Origin: Sialis fuliginosa
Taxonomy: Eukaryota > Arthropoda > Insecta > Megaloptera > Sialidae
Assembly (NCBI GenBank): GCA_961205875.1
Contig: OY540809.1
Location: forward strand, 31,880,267-31,944,266
Reading direction: 5' to 3'
Length of the DNA: 64,000 bases
Position 1 is the first letter of the stretch, and each line of letters starts with the position of its first letter. The notes below the pieces were generated by a model. The model did no database searches, was not told the origin of the DNA, and saw only the letters and a program-made list of their open reading frames with translations. Below are positions 45,394 through 56,541 of the stretch, in pieces. A program made the translations under genes and the position numbers.

Positions 45394-46790
45394 CTAGGGG
45401 CTTTGCCCCTTGGCGCTTCGCGCCACATTTGATTGATAAAATATAAATTATTTTTTTATATTAACTTTTGTCTTATCAAATTTTCATAAAATATTTCACT
45501 GTAATTGTTTTAAATGCTGATAAGTAAATAATTATTGAATTTGGCTGTGATAATCATTTATCATTAATACATTTCCAGTAATGTTACTATTTACATGTAC
45601 AAATCACCCTAAGCTCAGACTTACTCGGGCTGAGACCCTCGTATACATCGTAATTTATACCTTTACCATAAATTTTTATACCTTTAAGAAATTTTCAAAA
45701 AATCATTGTGAATATCAATTTCCATATTTTTTTGCATACAACATATTCAATGAATGCGTTGAAGCAATTTTCAAGACCACACTCCTGACTTTGACTTATT
45801 TATTATTTTTATAAATTTTTTAAATTTTTAACTTTTGTTCAATTTCAATAAAATCAATTTTTTTTCGTCACGATTAAAAAATAGCAATTTAAAATATTTT
45901 ATAATGCGATGTCACTGTCAATACTAAAAGAATTAATTAAATAAATTAAAAAAATCGCAAAAAATCAATTTTTCAACATATCTCATTGGTGTTTCCTCTT
46001 AATACTCCATACCTGTATTTATTATTATTTAATATATTGTTTGATACATTACATATTTGAACTATCATATGATTTTCAAAATTGTTTATTATACAACTCT
46101 TAAAAAATAACAATTTAAAATATTTTTTACTACGCCGCACCTAACTTAAAATTGTTAATAAATATTAATTTTTAGATAAATTACATCAATCACCAATGAC
46201 TAAAATAACTGTTTCATTTTAATACAATTATATCAAAAAAAGCAATAAAAAATGTTCGTGTAACCACGCTCCTGACGTAATTCTTATTAAATATAAATTA
46301 TACTAATTACATCAATATACTAACCAATTTTGGTGAAAATTTTCATTTATAAACAATTTAATTGTAATGTACCAATTTGACACATTTCTGTACACGCCCC
46401 TGACGTATTTCAAATAAAAAACAGCTGTTTATGACAGGTAAATATCAAGTCCACGTGGAGTGTTTAAAATTCATACTAAATGCCCATTTTCAACCAATCA
46501 TAGCGACGAAATTCTAAGAATTCCAAAAACAAAAGCCTAGTGTCGAAACTGCTAAATTTCAAAATAAAGTTCAGAAAGCAAAATTTTGTGCCAATTTTAC
46601 ATGTCGATTCTCAGTAAAAAATACACATCACAGAAACTGTTGTAGTTTTGCATAAGAATATAAGCCTGTTAACTGCATCAAGGACGAATCTAAAAACAGG
46701 CAAAGTATGAACAAAATCCAGTGAAAGGCTTAACGGGCTATAAATTGATTGTCAGCGGACAGACATACAAACAAATATATAATAATAATA
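45394..46790 (-). mobile_element. Helitron-like non-autonomous element A
   Basis: On the minus strand the 3' end is a hairpin GGCGCGAAGCGCC, then GGGGCAAAGCCCC, followed by CTAG and a T, the CTRR|T terminus of Helitrons. The 5' region (about 46740-46790) has TTTGTTTGTATGTCTGTCCG. The interior carries ~130-150-bp units with CGCYCCTGACGTA words. There is no Rep/helicase ORF and no target duplication, as expected. The 5' boundary is approximate because of an ATT microsatellite. Confidence 0.65.
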
Positions 46791-46946
46791 ATAATAAACA
46801 ATTTATTCTGTTAATCCAATGTACAGGAAAAGAATAAGTCAATCAATTAACAGTTCACAGTACATGTAGAGAATATATGCAGTAAATAAAATAGATATTA
46901 TAGTTAATTTACAGATATACGTTAGGGTTTATACTATAATGTAAGA

Positions 46947-48540
46947 CTAGGGGCATTGCCCCTGGGCGCTACGCGCCCCAACCCCAAATCGTGCCACATT
47001 TGATAAAATATTGATTGATAAAATATAAATATTTTTTTATATTAACTTTTGTCATATCAAATTTCCATAAAATATTTTGCTGTATTTGTTTTAAACGCTG
47101 ATAAGTAAATAATTCTTGAATTTGGCGGTGATAATCATTTATCATTATTACCTTTCCAGTAATATTACGATTTACATGTACAAATCACCCTAACCTCAGA
47201 CGTACTCGCGTCTCAGCCTTCGGCTGCGAACCTCGTTTGTTTATTTTGTGCCCTTATCATTAAATTTTGATACTTTTAAAAATTACCAATAAATCATTGC
47301 GAATATCAATTTCCACATTATTTTGCGTTCAGCATATTCAAAAAATGCGTAGAAGCATGTTCGATGTTAGTTATTAGGTTAAATTATTTTATTACGATCT
47401 TTATTTCATGTTATTTATATAATCTTATGAGAAAATATTAAATAACATATTTTTAAGACCACACCCCTAACTTAATTATTATAAAATATAAATTTTTGGG
47501 TAAATAACATCAATTTCACAACAACCGAATGATTAAAAACTATTTGTTTGTAAAATTGTATAATAATACAAATTATTAACTTATTTATTATTTTTATATA
47601 TTTCTAAAGTTTTTAATTTTTGTTCAATTTCAAACGGAATCAATTTTTTACGTCATGATTAAAAAATAAAAAAATAAAATATTTTTTATGCGACGCTCCT
47701 GACTTTATTATTTTTAAATATAAATGTTTAGATAATGTTATATCTATCTCTTAATTTCTAAAAAATAATAAATCATTAAATGATCATAGTAAATTTTTTT
47801 CACACGCTCATGATGTATTTATTATTTTCATATTTTTCTGAAATTTATAATTTTTGAAGAATTTCAATCAAAATCAATTTTTAGTTACAATTAAAAAAAT
47901 ATTAATTTAATTATTTGAATACGACGCCCCTGACTTTATTTATTTATTTCATATTTTTCTGAAATTTTTAATTTTTGAACAATTTAGAAAAAACAATTAT
48001 AAATATTTTTTAATTCGCCGCTCCTGACGTAATTATTATTAAACATAAACATAAACTTTTTGGTATTAAATATAAATAATTAGACTATTTTCATTAATAT
48101 TCTGGACACGCACCTGATGTATTTGAGACAAAAACAGCTGTTTATGATTTCCTTGTTCGTATTTTTGACAATTTCAATCAAAATCTATTTTAACGTAGTA
48201 ATTATAATTAATTCACAAATCTGAAATTTTAAAATTAATCAATAATTTCATCAGTGTGTTTTTTATTATAATGTCAATAAAAAATCCATGTGTTTTCTTC
48301 TTTATAAATGTCATATACTGACAGATATAAAAACAAAACACAACAGTCAAATGAATTTAGCAAATTCTCGTAAAAATTGTATTTTTCAAACGACCGTCAC
48401 ACTATCTGACAAAACAAAAGCCGATGCTTAAACATCATGACTCATCATATTTTCAGTAAAATTTGTATGTACTTTTTTGGAATAAAATCACAACTCAGAG
48501 ATCTTTCATAGCAAAGAAATGAAATCTAGCCTATTAACTG
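46947..48540 (-). mobile_element. Helitron-like non-autonomous element B
   Basis: Same 3' terminus as element A on the minus strand: GGGCGCGTAGCGCCC hairpin, then GGGGCAATGCCCC and CTAG|T ending at 46947. It aligns with A over the terminal 450 bp and the tandem-unit interior. The 5' end lacks the TTTGTTTGTATGTCTG signature, so it is diverged or truncated, and the boundary given is approximate. Confidence 0.6.
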
Positions 48541-48635
48541 GATAATGAATGAAGCTATATAACAAAAAAAAATACGCAAATCGGTTCAGCAAGAGTCGAG
48601 TCTATAAAGCCACAGTTTGGTGCGGATATACATAT

Positions 48636-49443
48636 GTATATATGAGCATTTCCAATAGTTTTTTTAAAAAACAGGGCGCACGTATGTCACCGATTTTGCT
48701 CCCATTTTTTTTTCTCAAAGTACATATAAAAAAAACACGTTTTCCAAAATCTTTTCTCCCCGCCCCCTTTTTTGGCCGAATTACGATTTTTTAAACTTTT
48801 GAAATCGAGTGAAATTAGACTTTTTTCGATAGTACCTTATTTTTTAAAATGTCCCTTATTATGCATGTATAGGGCTCATTTTCTTCGTTTTTTGTTGATC
48901 TTTCATTTGAAATGAGTTTCAGAGTCGAATATTCAATTTTGGTCGAATGCGGTACCAAAACATTAAGTTTGATTTTTTGTAAAAATAGGCGATTTTGAAA
49001 TTGCCGCCAAATATTGTGGTTTCAACCAAAATACTTCCGGTATAGGTTATTTTATTCTATTTTTTATGTAGTTTCCAAATATTTATACATTTTTTAATTT
49101 GGTTAAAAACTTTTAAAGTAACACTTGTTTTTAGATGTCTTATTTTCCAAAAAACGCTATATTCACACCATTAAAACTTTTTTCTCTATACTCCAAATTG
49201 CACCAAATTTTGGCAAAAGTTTTTTTTTATCCTTAAAACAACCCTCAAAAAATATTTTTTCATATTGAGCTCCTAAGTGAGATATAATTTTTATAAAACA
49301 CCTAAATTACTCGTGTATTAAAGTTAAGAATTTACAGGAATTTTCAGTGTTTCTGAAATATCGGGGCTCCTGATAATCGAATAAAAAATATATCACTTAA
49401 TTCGTTATGATATTCCCTACAAATCTACATAAGTTTAATTTAA
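48636..49443 (+). repeat. 0.8-kb dispersed repeat, copy 2
   Basis: Direct repeat of 13979-14762 with scattered substitutions, a ~25-bp insertion near 48870 and small indels. Immediately after it, 49443-49487 matches 14785-14838 in the opposite orientation. The gypsy element at 49514 follows within 30 bp. Confidence 0.85.
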
Positions 49444-49513
49444 AGTTGTTATTTAATAAATACGAAATCGACGTACAAAGTTTTTAAATCTTATTGTTGA
49501 TTGTCATAGCCAT

Positions 49514-49893
49514 TATAATGTATTTTTTTTGGTTTTAATATATTTCTTATTTCGTATTTATTCTCTAACATATTTGCATATTTGCAAACATATCAATCTA
49601 ATATCTATTAATTAACTGCGACCTTGTGTGCACTCGTAACTTCATCGCTAACTTGTCCGGGACGGTTACACTAAAACGGGCGAGAGAAAACAGGCAGACG
49701 GAGAGACGTGTGAGAAAAGTGTCAGCGTGCATCACCGCTAACAATCGAAATAGCATTTTAATTATTGGAGGCCGATCGTGGAGGTCCGGATCCGCTTCAC
49801 CCTGCAGTAGGGGAGTTCAAAGTGCGATAGTGATTGTGTTCGGTGTAAGCGTGGAGGTCCAGCCTTCATAACGACGAGGTTTTTGTCGTTACA
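49514..49893 (+). repeat. 5' LTR with large internal deletion
   Basis: Matches 55087-55462 closely, then jumps to TTCATAACGACGAGG and TTTTTGTCGTTACA, the counterpart of 55981-56004. About 0.5 kb present in the 3' LTR is missing. The missing part includes the TATATAAAG box and the AATAAA signal seen there, so this LTR should not drive transcription. Confidence 0.8.
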
Positions 49894-49897
49894 GAAC

Positions 49898-49916
49898 TTG
49901 ACGCCCAACGTGTAGG
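49898..49916 (+). promoter_or_regulatory. Primer-binding-site-like sequence
   Basis: TTGACGCCCAACGTGTAGG lies four bases after the LTR end. TGACGCCCAAC differs by one base from the common gypsy TGGCGCCCAAC type. The tRNA was not identified. Confidence 0.6.
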
Positions 49917-50633
49917 GCCTGGAATTTTGGCACTGAGAAAAATCGAAATTTTATATAATTTTTTTCGTTTTGTATACTTCAATACTATAAATAATTTTTT
50001 AAATTTAATCATTGTTTTGTATAAGTACTTACTTTTTTTGACTATTAATTAAGGACATTTGTATAAGGACCATATATTATTTGATATTGAGGTCTAACTA
50101 AAATTTTCTAGGCAGAATCGAAATTATTTTGAGGGCCACCTCGTGATTCGTGGATTACCTGATTAATTTAGGTGGGCCCATTAGAATTTTTTGTTAAATT
50201 TGAAGGGCCTATACAAGTTTAAAGGGGGGCCCAAGGAAATTTGGGTAGGCCCATTAGATTTTTTTGTTGAATTTGAAGGGCCTAAGGAAATTTGTGGGGG
50301 GATCTTTAGGATTTATTTAATTTTTATGGTTTATATTTGTTTTGCAGACACCCATTGAGCTTAAGGGTGGGCCCAATTAATTTTGCTGAATTTTGGAAGT
50401 TTTTTGGAGTAATTTGTTTCGCGACTTTGAAAATTTTACCGGCCTATTGCGACTTGTTGTGTGTTTTAGAGGGCCTATTTGATATTTTAAGCTAGTTTCG
50501 GTAAAGTTTTACTTTTAGTTACTTTTAAATTTTCTTAAATATTTACGACAATTTTGAGGCTCATTAGGCTCGTTGTTAGTTGTGTGGTATTCTAGCTCTC
50601 GTCTTTGACTAATTATTTTCGACAAGTGTTGGT
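49917..50633 (+). other. Untranslated leader of the plus-strand gypsy element
   Basis: About 0.7 kb between the primer-binding-like site and gag. It has repeated GGGCC-containing phrases (GGGCCTATACAAG, GGGCCTAAGGAAA, GGGGGCCCAAGG) and no credible ORF. A packaging or translation-control role is possible but not shown. Confidence 0.5.
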
Positions 50634-51977
50634 ATGTCACTTAAGATGGACATTTATCGTTTGGCTCAGGATGAGCTCCAATATGAGTTAGTTATAAGAG
50701 GTTTTGGTGGCGAAGGTAATGTCGAGAAGCTACGGAAGCGTCTGCGACATGCGCTTAAGCTGGAGGAAGGGGGCAAGGTGCTCTCGAATCCAGCGTGGAA
50801 ATTCGACCTTGCAGCTGAACAAGGAACTTGCGAACAGAAGTTAAATGAAGTAGAGGAGTTGCTGGACACGTGTACTCGCGACAAAACTGATGGCACCTGT
50901 AAAAAGATTGCGACAAAGTTGGCACACCTGTGGGAACGAGTGGGTCGTTTTGATGGATCCGATTCACATGCTGCGCGATCACAGTTACTAGATCGTATTC
51001 TTGATGCCAGTGCTGATCTGGAACAGAAAACAGACGACAATGCAGTTCCACCTGTGTCCGTGACCAACGTGGAAAATGTTCCTGTCGACATGTCTGCTCT
51101 TAATTTAGAGGGCAATAACCGGAACAGTTCGATGATACAGGGCGAGGATTACCAACCTCAACCTCCTAATCAGTCAAGTTGGTCTCCCTCTACTGCTAAA
51201 TCTATACCCGTTTCCAAATGGGACTTACACTTTAGTGGAGAACCGAGCGACTTGAGTGTTAACGCGTTTCTCGAACGGGTTGATGAGTTGCGAGTTGCAC
51301 GCAATGTTGATGAGGCCCAATTATGGAGTTCGGCAGTTGACCTTTTCACGGGTCCGGCGTTAATATGGTTTAGGGCAATGAGGCGCCAGTTGTCTTCCTG
51401 GCCTCAACTCTGCTTATTTTTACGCGACCAGTTTCAACCAGCCGATTATAATGACAGGCTCTTTGACGAAATCAAGCGTCGTACACAAGGACCAGAAGAA
51501 TCGCTTGGAATATATCTAGCCATAATGTCAAATTTATTTAATAGACTAGATACTCCTTTGTCAGAATCGGTCAAGCTGAGAATTCTTCTTAAAAACATTT
51601 CTCCTTGGTATCAAGATCGTTTGAGTTTGGTAGAGGTCACCTCAGTTAAGCATTTGGCTCAGTTAGGGCGGCGATTAGAAAATAGTCGTCTTACTAGCGA
51701 ATCATTCGTGCCACCTTCAGGCAACACCAGCCGGCTGCTGGAACCCGATCTCGTTTACAAGGGAAGAAATCAAAGGTTGAGCAAAGTAGCTGCGGTTGAA
51801 ACACCTACGACTTCAAGATCACCCCAGTCTTCAGGGGCAGCGTCGTGTTGGAACTGTGGTGGGACAGGGCATCAGTTTCGAGAGTGCTCATCTCGAAGGA
51901 AGAAATTTTGTTTTGGCTGTGGGGCGGAGAACGTCTTTCGTGCCGAATGTCTTCGATGTAGACCAGCAAAAAACTAA
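50634..51977 (+). CDS. gag: Gypsy Gag (capsid and nucleocapsid)
   Basis: 447 codons, uninterrupted. The N-terminus has a DELQYELVIRGFGGEGNVEKL segment (SAP-like appearance) that I have seen in insect gypsy Gag proteins. The middle (about 195-360) has the retrotransposon Gag capsid pattern, with FSGEPSDLSVNAFLERVDEL-like and ALIWFRAMRR motifs. The C-terminus has CWNCGGTGHQFREC, a canonical C-x2-C-x4-H-x4-C zinc knuckle. A second knuckle, CFGCGAENVFRAEC, has Val in place of the His, so its zinc binding is doubtful. Another start upstream is not supported. pol follows in the -1 frame after about 50 bp. Confidence 0.9.
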   Translation: MSLKMDIYRLAQDELQYELVIRGFGGEGNVEKLRKRLRHALKLEEGGKVLSNPAWKFDLAAEQGTCEQKLNEVEELLDTCTRDKTDGTCKKIATKLAHLWERVGRFDGSDSHAARSQLLDRILDASADLEQKTDDNAVPPVSVTNVENVPVDMSALNLEGNNRNSSMIQGEDYQPQPPNQSSWSPSTAKSIPVSKWDLHFSGEPSDLSVNAFLERVDELRVARNVDEAQLWSSAVDLFTGPALIWFRAMRRQLSSWPQLCLFLRDQFQPADYNDRLFDEIKRRTQGPEESLGIYLAIMSNLFNRLDTPLSESVKLRILLKNISPWYQDRLSLVEVTSVKHLAQLGRRLENSRLTSESFVPPSGNTSRLLEPDLVYKGRNQRLSKVAAVETPTTSRSPQSSGAASCWNCGGTGHQFRECSSRRKKFCFGCGAENVFRAECLRCRPAKN

Positions 51978-52024
51978 GTTCTAGGACAGTTCGAGATCAC
52001 GAGCTGTCCAACAACTTCGAACAA

Positions 52025-55000
52025 ATGGCCAAATCAAAGCTTACTGCCAAGCTCGACTATATCCTGGCAGAACGTAAAGGCGATGGAAGACCTTTTCTCG
52101 AGGTAGAAATACTTGGAGTTAAGATGCGCGGTCTGCTCGATTCGGGCGCATCAAGGTCAGTAGTTGGTGCTGAGGGCTGGAAGCTTCTGCGCGAACTTGG
52201 CCTACCCATTAATCGCTCGACACAAGTGTCCTGTACCGTTGCTAATGGACAGGAACTGGAAAGTTTAGGTTGGAGAGTCGTGTAAGGGTGGTAACGCTGC
52301 TGGTGGTCCCGAGAGTCAGCTACCCCCTCATACTTGGACTGGATTTTTGGAAGCTGATGGGAGTCGTGCCAAACGTGTGTCGAGGAAAATGGTTTTTCAC
52401 CAACGCTCCAGTATACCAAATTGATGCCTAGACAAATCAACAACTAGAGTTCGAGCTCAACGATGAAGAAAGAAGTCAACTTCTTCTGGTCACGAGGGAA
52501 TACTTCTCCAAGATGCCGAAGTTTGGGTGTACTGACATGGTAGAGCACGAAATTCCAGCGACTGGACCCCCTATCAAACAAAGGTACTATCCGGTGTCCC
52601 CAAAGGTGCAGCAGTACATCGATGCAGAGGTGGATGAGATGCTCAAGCAAGGCATAATAGAGCCATCCAAAAGTGCGTGGTCTTCACCAATTATCTTGGC
52701 GAAAAAGAAAGATGGAACGTATCGATTCTGCGTCGATTACCGTAAGGTGAATGAGATCACGAAGAGGGACGCGTACCCGTTGCCGTACATCTCAGAAATA
52801 CTAGATCGCTTGAGAGATGCTAGATACCTGTCGTCACTTGATCTGAAGTCGGCGTATTGGCAAATCTCCGTGGCGACAAAACGGCGTTTACTGTTCCTGG
52901 ACGTGGGTTGTTCCAGTTTACGAGGATGCCTTTCGGCCTTCACAATGCGCCGGCCACATGGCAAAGGCTGATCGACCGTGTGTTAGGGCCAGACCTGGAA
53001 CCATTCGTCTTTGTTTACCTCGACGATATCATCGTTAGCACCCAAACTTTCGTGCAACATGTGGACGTTCTTCGGAAGGTGTTTTCTCGGTTAGCGGCTG
53101 CGAATCTCTCTTTGAGTGAAGAGAAATGCCAGCTATGCCGCCCCGAACTGAAATATTTGGGGTACGTGGTCGACAGGAATGGTCTCCACGTAGATCCTGA
53201 GAAGGTCTCCGCCATCCTGAACATCCCGACTCCCAAAAATGTCGGAGAAGTGAGGCGCATTAGCATGGCTAGCTGGTACCGTCGCTTCATACCAGATTTC
53301 TCAACGACGATAGCACCGCTAACTGAGCTCCTAAAGAAGTCCAAGAAATGGGTCTGGACGGAGAGCTGCGAAAACTCACTCCGCACTCTGAAGGACGCTT
53401 TGATTTCGCCACCTGTCTTGACGTGTCCGAACTTTGACCTACCATTTGTCCTCCAGACTGATGCCAGCAATTATGGTCTTATCTATGGTGTTATCTCAAC
53501 AACTGGCGGATGGCGAACACGTGATAGGGTACGCGAGCCGTAGTCTAAACATGGCCGAAAGGAACTATACCACGACTGAGAAGGAATGCTTAGCTGTCAT
53601 CTGGTCGGTTGAGAAGTTCCGCCCATACCTCGAGGGAGCCAAATTCACCGTTATTACGGACCACCATTTACTGATTTGGCTCAACAATCTAAAGGACCCT
53701 GCGGGAAGACTGGCCAGATGGGCACTACGTCTTCAACAGTATGACTTCTCAATCATACATCGAAAGGGAAAAGACCACCTTGTACCCGACGCCTTGTCTA
53801 GAGCCGTACCGGTAGCCGTTGTTGAAGTACCGGAAGTTCCTAAAGACAAATGGTATGGTAGCATGTGCCAAAAGGTCGCCAATTTTCCGCGGAAAATGAC
53901 CAACTGGCGAGTCGAGGGTTCGGTACTACTAAAGAAGGTCCGGAGCCAGGGTATCCTCCGTGATTGGGGATGGAGGAAGGTTTTGCCGAAGGAGTCTCGG
54001 ATTGAGGCACTGGTCGAGTTTCAGGGCACCTTGGCACGAGTAAGACATTCCACCGTCTTGCGCAGCACTACTATTGGCCGAAAATGAGGGCAGACGTAAC
54101 TCGCTACGTCAGGAATTGTCGTGTGTGCGCGGAGCAGAAGCCGAGTCAAGCGGGACCTGTTGGCCTCATGGGAAAACGGCCAACTATTTCTCAACCATGG
54201 CAGATGGTCAGCGTCGATCTAATGGGCCCGCTTCCGCGTTCCTCAAAGGGAAATTGCTACATCCTGGTTGTTTCTGACTATTTTAGCAAGTTCTCGCTGA
54301 TTTTCCCACTGCGCACCGCCAAGACAAAGCCAATCGTGAAGAAAATTGAGGAGGAAGTTATTTTGATGTTCGGCGCCCCTCAATACCTCATCTGCGACAA
54401 CGGGGTATAGTTCAGGAGTACGGAATTTCGAACGCTTTTGCAGAAATACGGAGTGAAAGCCCTGTACACTGCGAATTACCACCCGCAGGCCAACCCCGTT
54501 GAGCGCGTGAACCGTGTCGTGAAGACCATGATCCGATCATACATAAAGGACGCCAACCACAAGAAATGGGATGACCACATGGCGGAGTTTGGTTACGCGT
54601 TGAGGAATTCAAGACACGAGGTATTGAAGGATACGCCGTACTTCGTCAATTTTGGCAGGCAGTATGTTTTGAATGGAACAAGTTTTGGGAGACAAGCCGA
54701 TCGTCCAGAACTAGATGTCAAAGCGGAAGACCCTGCGAAAAGAAGTAAGATCTTTGAAGAGATAAGAACGAGGGACCAGAAACAACTAGGAGACGCGCAC
54801 ACAACGAACGAGCGAGTGTATAACCTGCGCAGGCGACCTGTCACATTGGAGGTCGGAGAGCCAGTACTGAATAAAAATTATGTTTTGTCTGACGCCACAA
54901 AGAACTTTTCAGCCAGCTTGGCGCCAAAATTTGTAGGACCTTTCCGTGTCCGGAGAAAAGTCTCGGCCGTTACTTACGAGATCCAAGACGAAGATGGCAA

Positions 55001-55055
55001 GTCGAGAGGGATCTGGCACGTGAAGGACCTCAAACCGTTTTGGCCGAATTTCTAG
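52025..55055 (+). pseudogene. pol: Gypsy pol remnant (protease, RT, RNase H, integrase)
   Basis: All Pol domains are recognisable but in broken frames. In order: protease with LLDSGAS near 52137; reverse transcriptase with FCVDYRK near 52730 and YLDD near 53020; RNase H with TTTEKECLAV near 53575 and TDHHLLIWL; integrase zinc-finger half with YVRNCRVCAEQ near 54105; core with VDLMGP near 54215 and CDNG near 54395; and NPVERVNRV near 54495. Breaks seen: a stop at 52283-52285 with a frame change; TAG at 52429-52431; frame changes at about 52850-52970, 53430-53545 and 54020-54090; TAG at 54408-54410. It cannot produce enzyme. It is older or less constrained than the minus-strand element, although its gag is still open. 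Confidence 0.92.
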
Positions 55056-55086
55056 AGGAAATTCACGCGGAAGAAAGGGGGGGATT

Positions 55087-56004
55087 TATAATGTATTTTT
55101 TTTGGTTTTAATATATTTCTTATTTCGTATTTATTCTCTAACATATTTGCATATTTGCAAACATATCAATTAACATATCATAACATAACATCATAAACAT
55201 ATCTATTAATTAACTGCGACCTTGTGTGCACTCGTAACTTCATTGCTAACTTGTCCGGGACGGTTACACTAAAACGGGCGAGAGAAAACAGGCAGACGGA
55301 GAGACGTGTGAGAAAAGTGTCAGCGTGCATCACCGCTAACAATCGAAATAGCATTTTAATTATTGGAGGCCGATCGTGGAGGTCCGGATCCGCTTCACCC
55401 TGCAGTAGGGGAGTTCAAAGTGCGATAGTGATTGTGAGTGGGTGTTCGGTGTAGGCGTGCAGGTCCAGCCTGATACCGGTTTGCGAGTGCAGGAAGTGTT
55501 GTGCGCACCGGCATAAATATATAAAGTGCACGTTATCAGAAGTACTGATAAGAGTTAATTCACAAGACTTCGTCCTGGTTGCAACCAAGGTATTTTTAGG
55601 ATAGTTAATATTGGTATATGTTTTTTATTATTGTTATTATTTTTTTTTTGTACATGGGTACTTTTTTTTTAAATTCTTTTGTGCATCGCCAACACAATCA
55701 ACTTGTGAAATAAATACCTTTTCTGTTGTTTTATATCGGATGTTTTATTTGTCTCTAACCGTCACAACTAACAACAGAGCCGCAATAAAGAGTTTTCTGG
55801 TCTCTCCGGTCTGTAAAATTTATTTTAAAGACCAGATGGCGCCCAAATATTAATATAACATAACTTAATGATTTTTTTTATATATAATTTTATCTTGGAT
55901 TAATTAAATAATTAATTGTTTCATTTTCCGAAAATTCACGAACCCTCCCGTCTCCACTGAGCTAAGGGCACTGCGCAATTTTCATAACGATTTTTGTCGT
56001 TACA
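55087..56004 (+). repeat. 3' LTR of the plus-strand gypsy element (918 bp)
   Basis: Starts TATAATGTATTTTT after the polypurine tract and ends TTTTTGTCGTTACA before CCAT. It holds a TATA box (TATATAAAG, 55518-55526) and AATAAA (55709-55714). Oddly, CAGATGGCGCCCAAATATT near 55835-55853 looks like an LTR/primer-binding-site junction inside the LTR. An alternative reading is therefore that the LTR proper ends near 55835 and the rest is a rearranged remnant. Confidence 0.7.
55518..55526 (+). promoter_or_regulatory. TATA box in the 3' LTR
   Basis: TATATAAAG followed about 20 bp later by ATCAGAAGT, an arthropod initiator-like context. It is absent from the deleted 5' LTR. Confidence 0.55.
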
Positions 56005-56008
56005 CCAT

Positions 56009-56541
56009 CTTTGGATCATACAATGTATTAAATAAATAAAAAATACTTTTTGATCATTTTTTGAGATATTTTGAAAAGTAAGTGCATCAAGTTGCATATC
56101 GTTGAAAAGGTAATAAAATCTACTGTTCAAAAATTACAAAATTTTATATTGCTCCTATTTAAGAAAATATAAGTTAGTCTCATATCTCAAAAACTACGAG
56201 ATTTCTGAAAATTAAAAAAATATTTCTAAATAGACAATACCAAACCCTACAGCATTTATTTGAAACATTTTTAAAAATTTCAAGTCGCTTAAGAAATATT
56301 CACGATGGAAAAATTCGGACTAAAATGGTTTTTGGTTAATATCTAGTAGGCTATGAAATTTTTGTGAAATGTAAATACACCATTGAATTGTTCCCTCTTA
56401 AGGGTAACTTTTCTCTCATTTAACCGAATCTCTTTCTCTTATAGTTTCCGAGATCCCCATACTGTCCCCTGTTATTTAGACAGCCTGTATCCCACTATTA
56501 TATAAACCAAAACGTATATATATACATATAATAATATATAT
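56009..56541. other. AT-rich spacer
   Basis: No ORF or paired ends recognised between the gypsy element and the next palindrome. It ends in an AT microsatellite. Confidence 0.35.

Larger units (their letters stand above)
49514..56004 (+). mobile_element. Broken Ty3/gypsy retrotransposon, plus strand
   Basis: Bounded by TATAATGTATTTTT at the left LTR start and TTTTTGTCGTTACA at the right LTR end, with CCAT flanking both sides (49510-49513 and 56005-56008). The order is LTR (49514-49893), primer-binding-like site, leader, gag (50634-51977), broken pol (52025-55055), a G-rich polypurine tract AAAGGGGGGGATT just before 55087, then the 3' LTR. Gag is open, but pol has several frame changes and stops. 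The 5' LTR has lost about 0.5 kb, including the promoter region. Confidence 0.9.
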
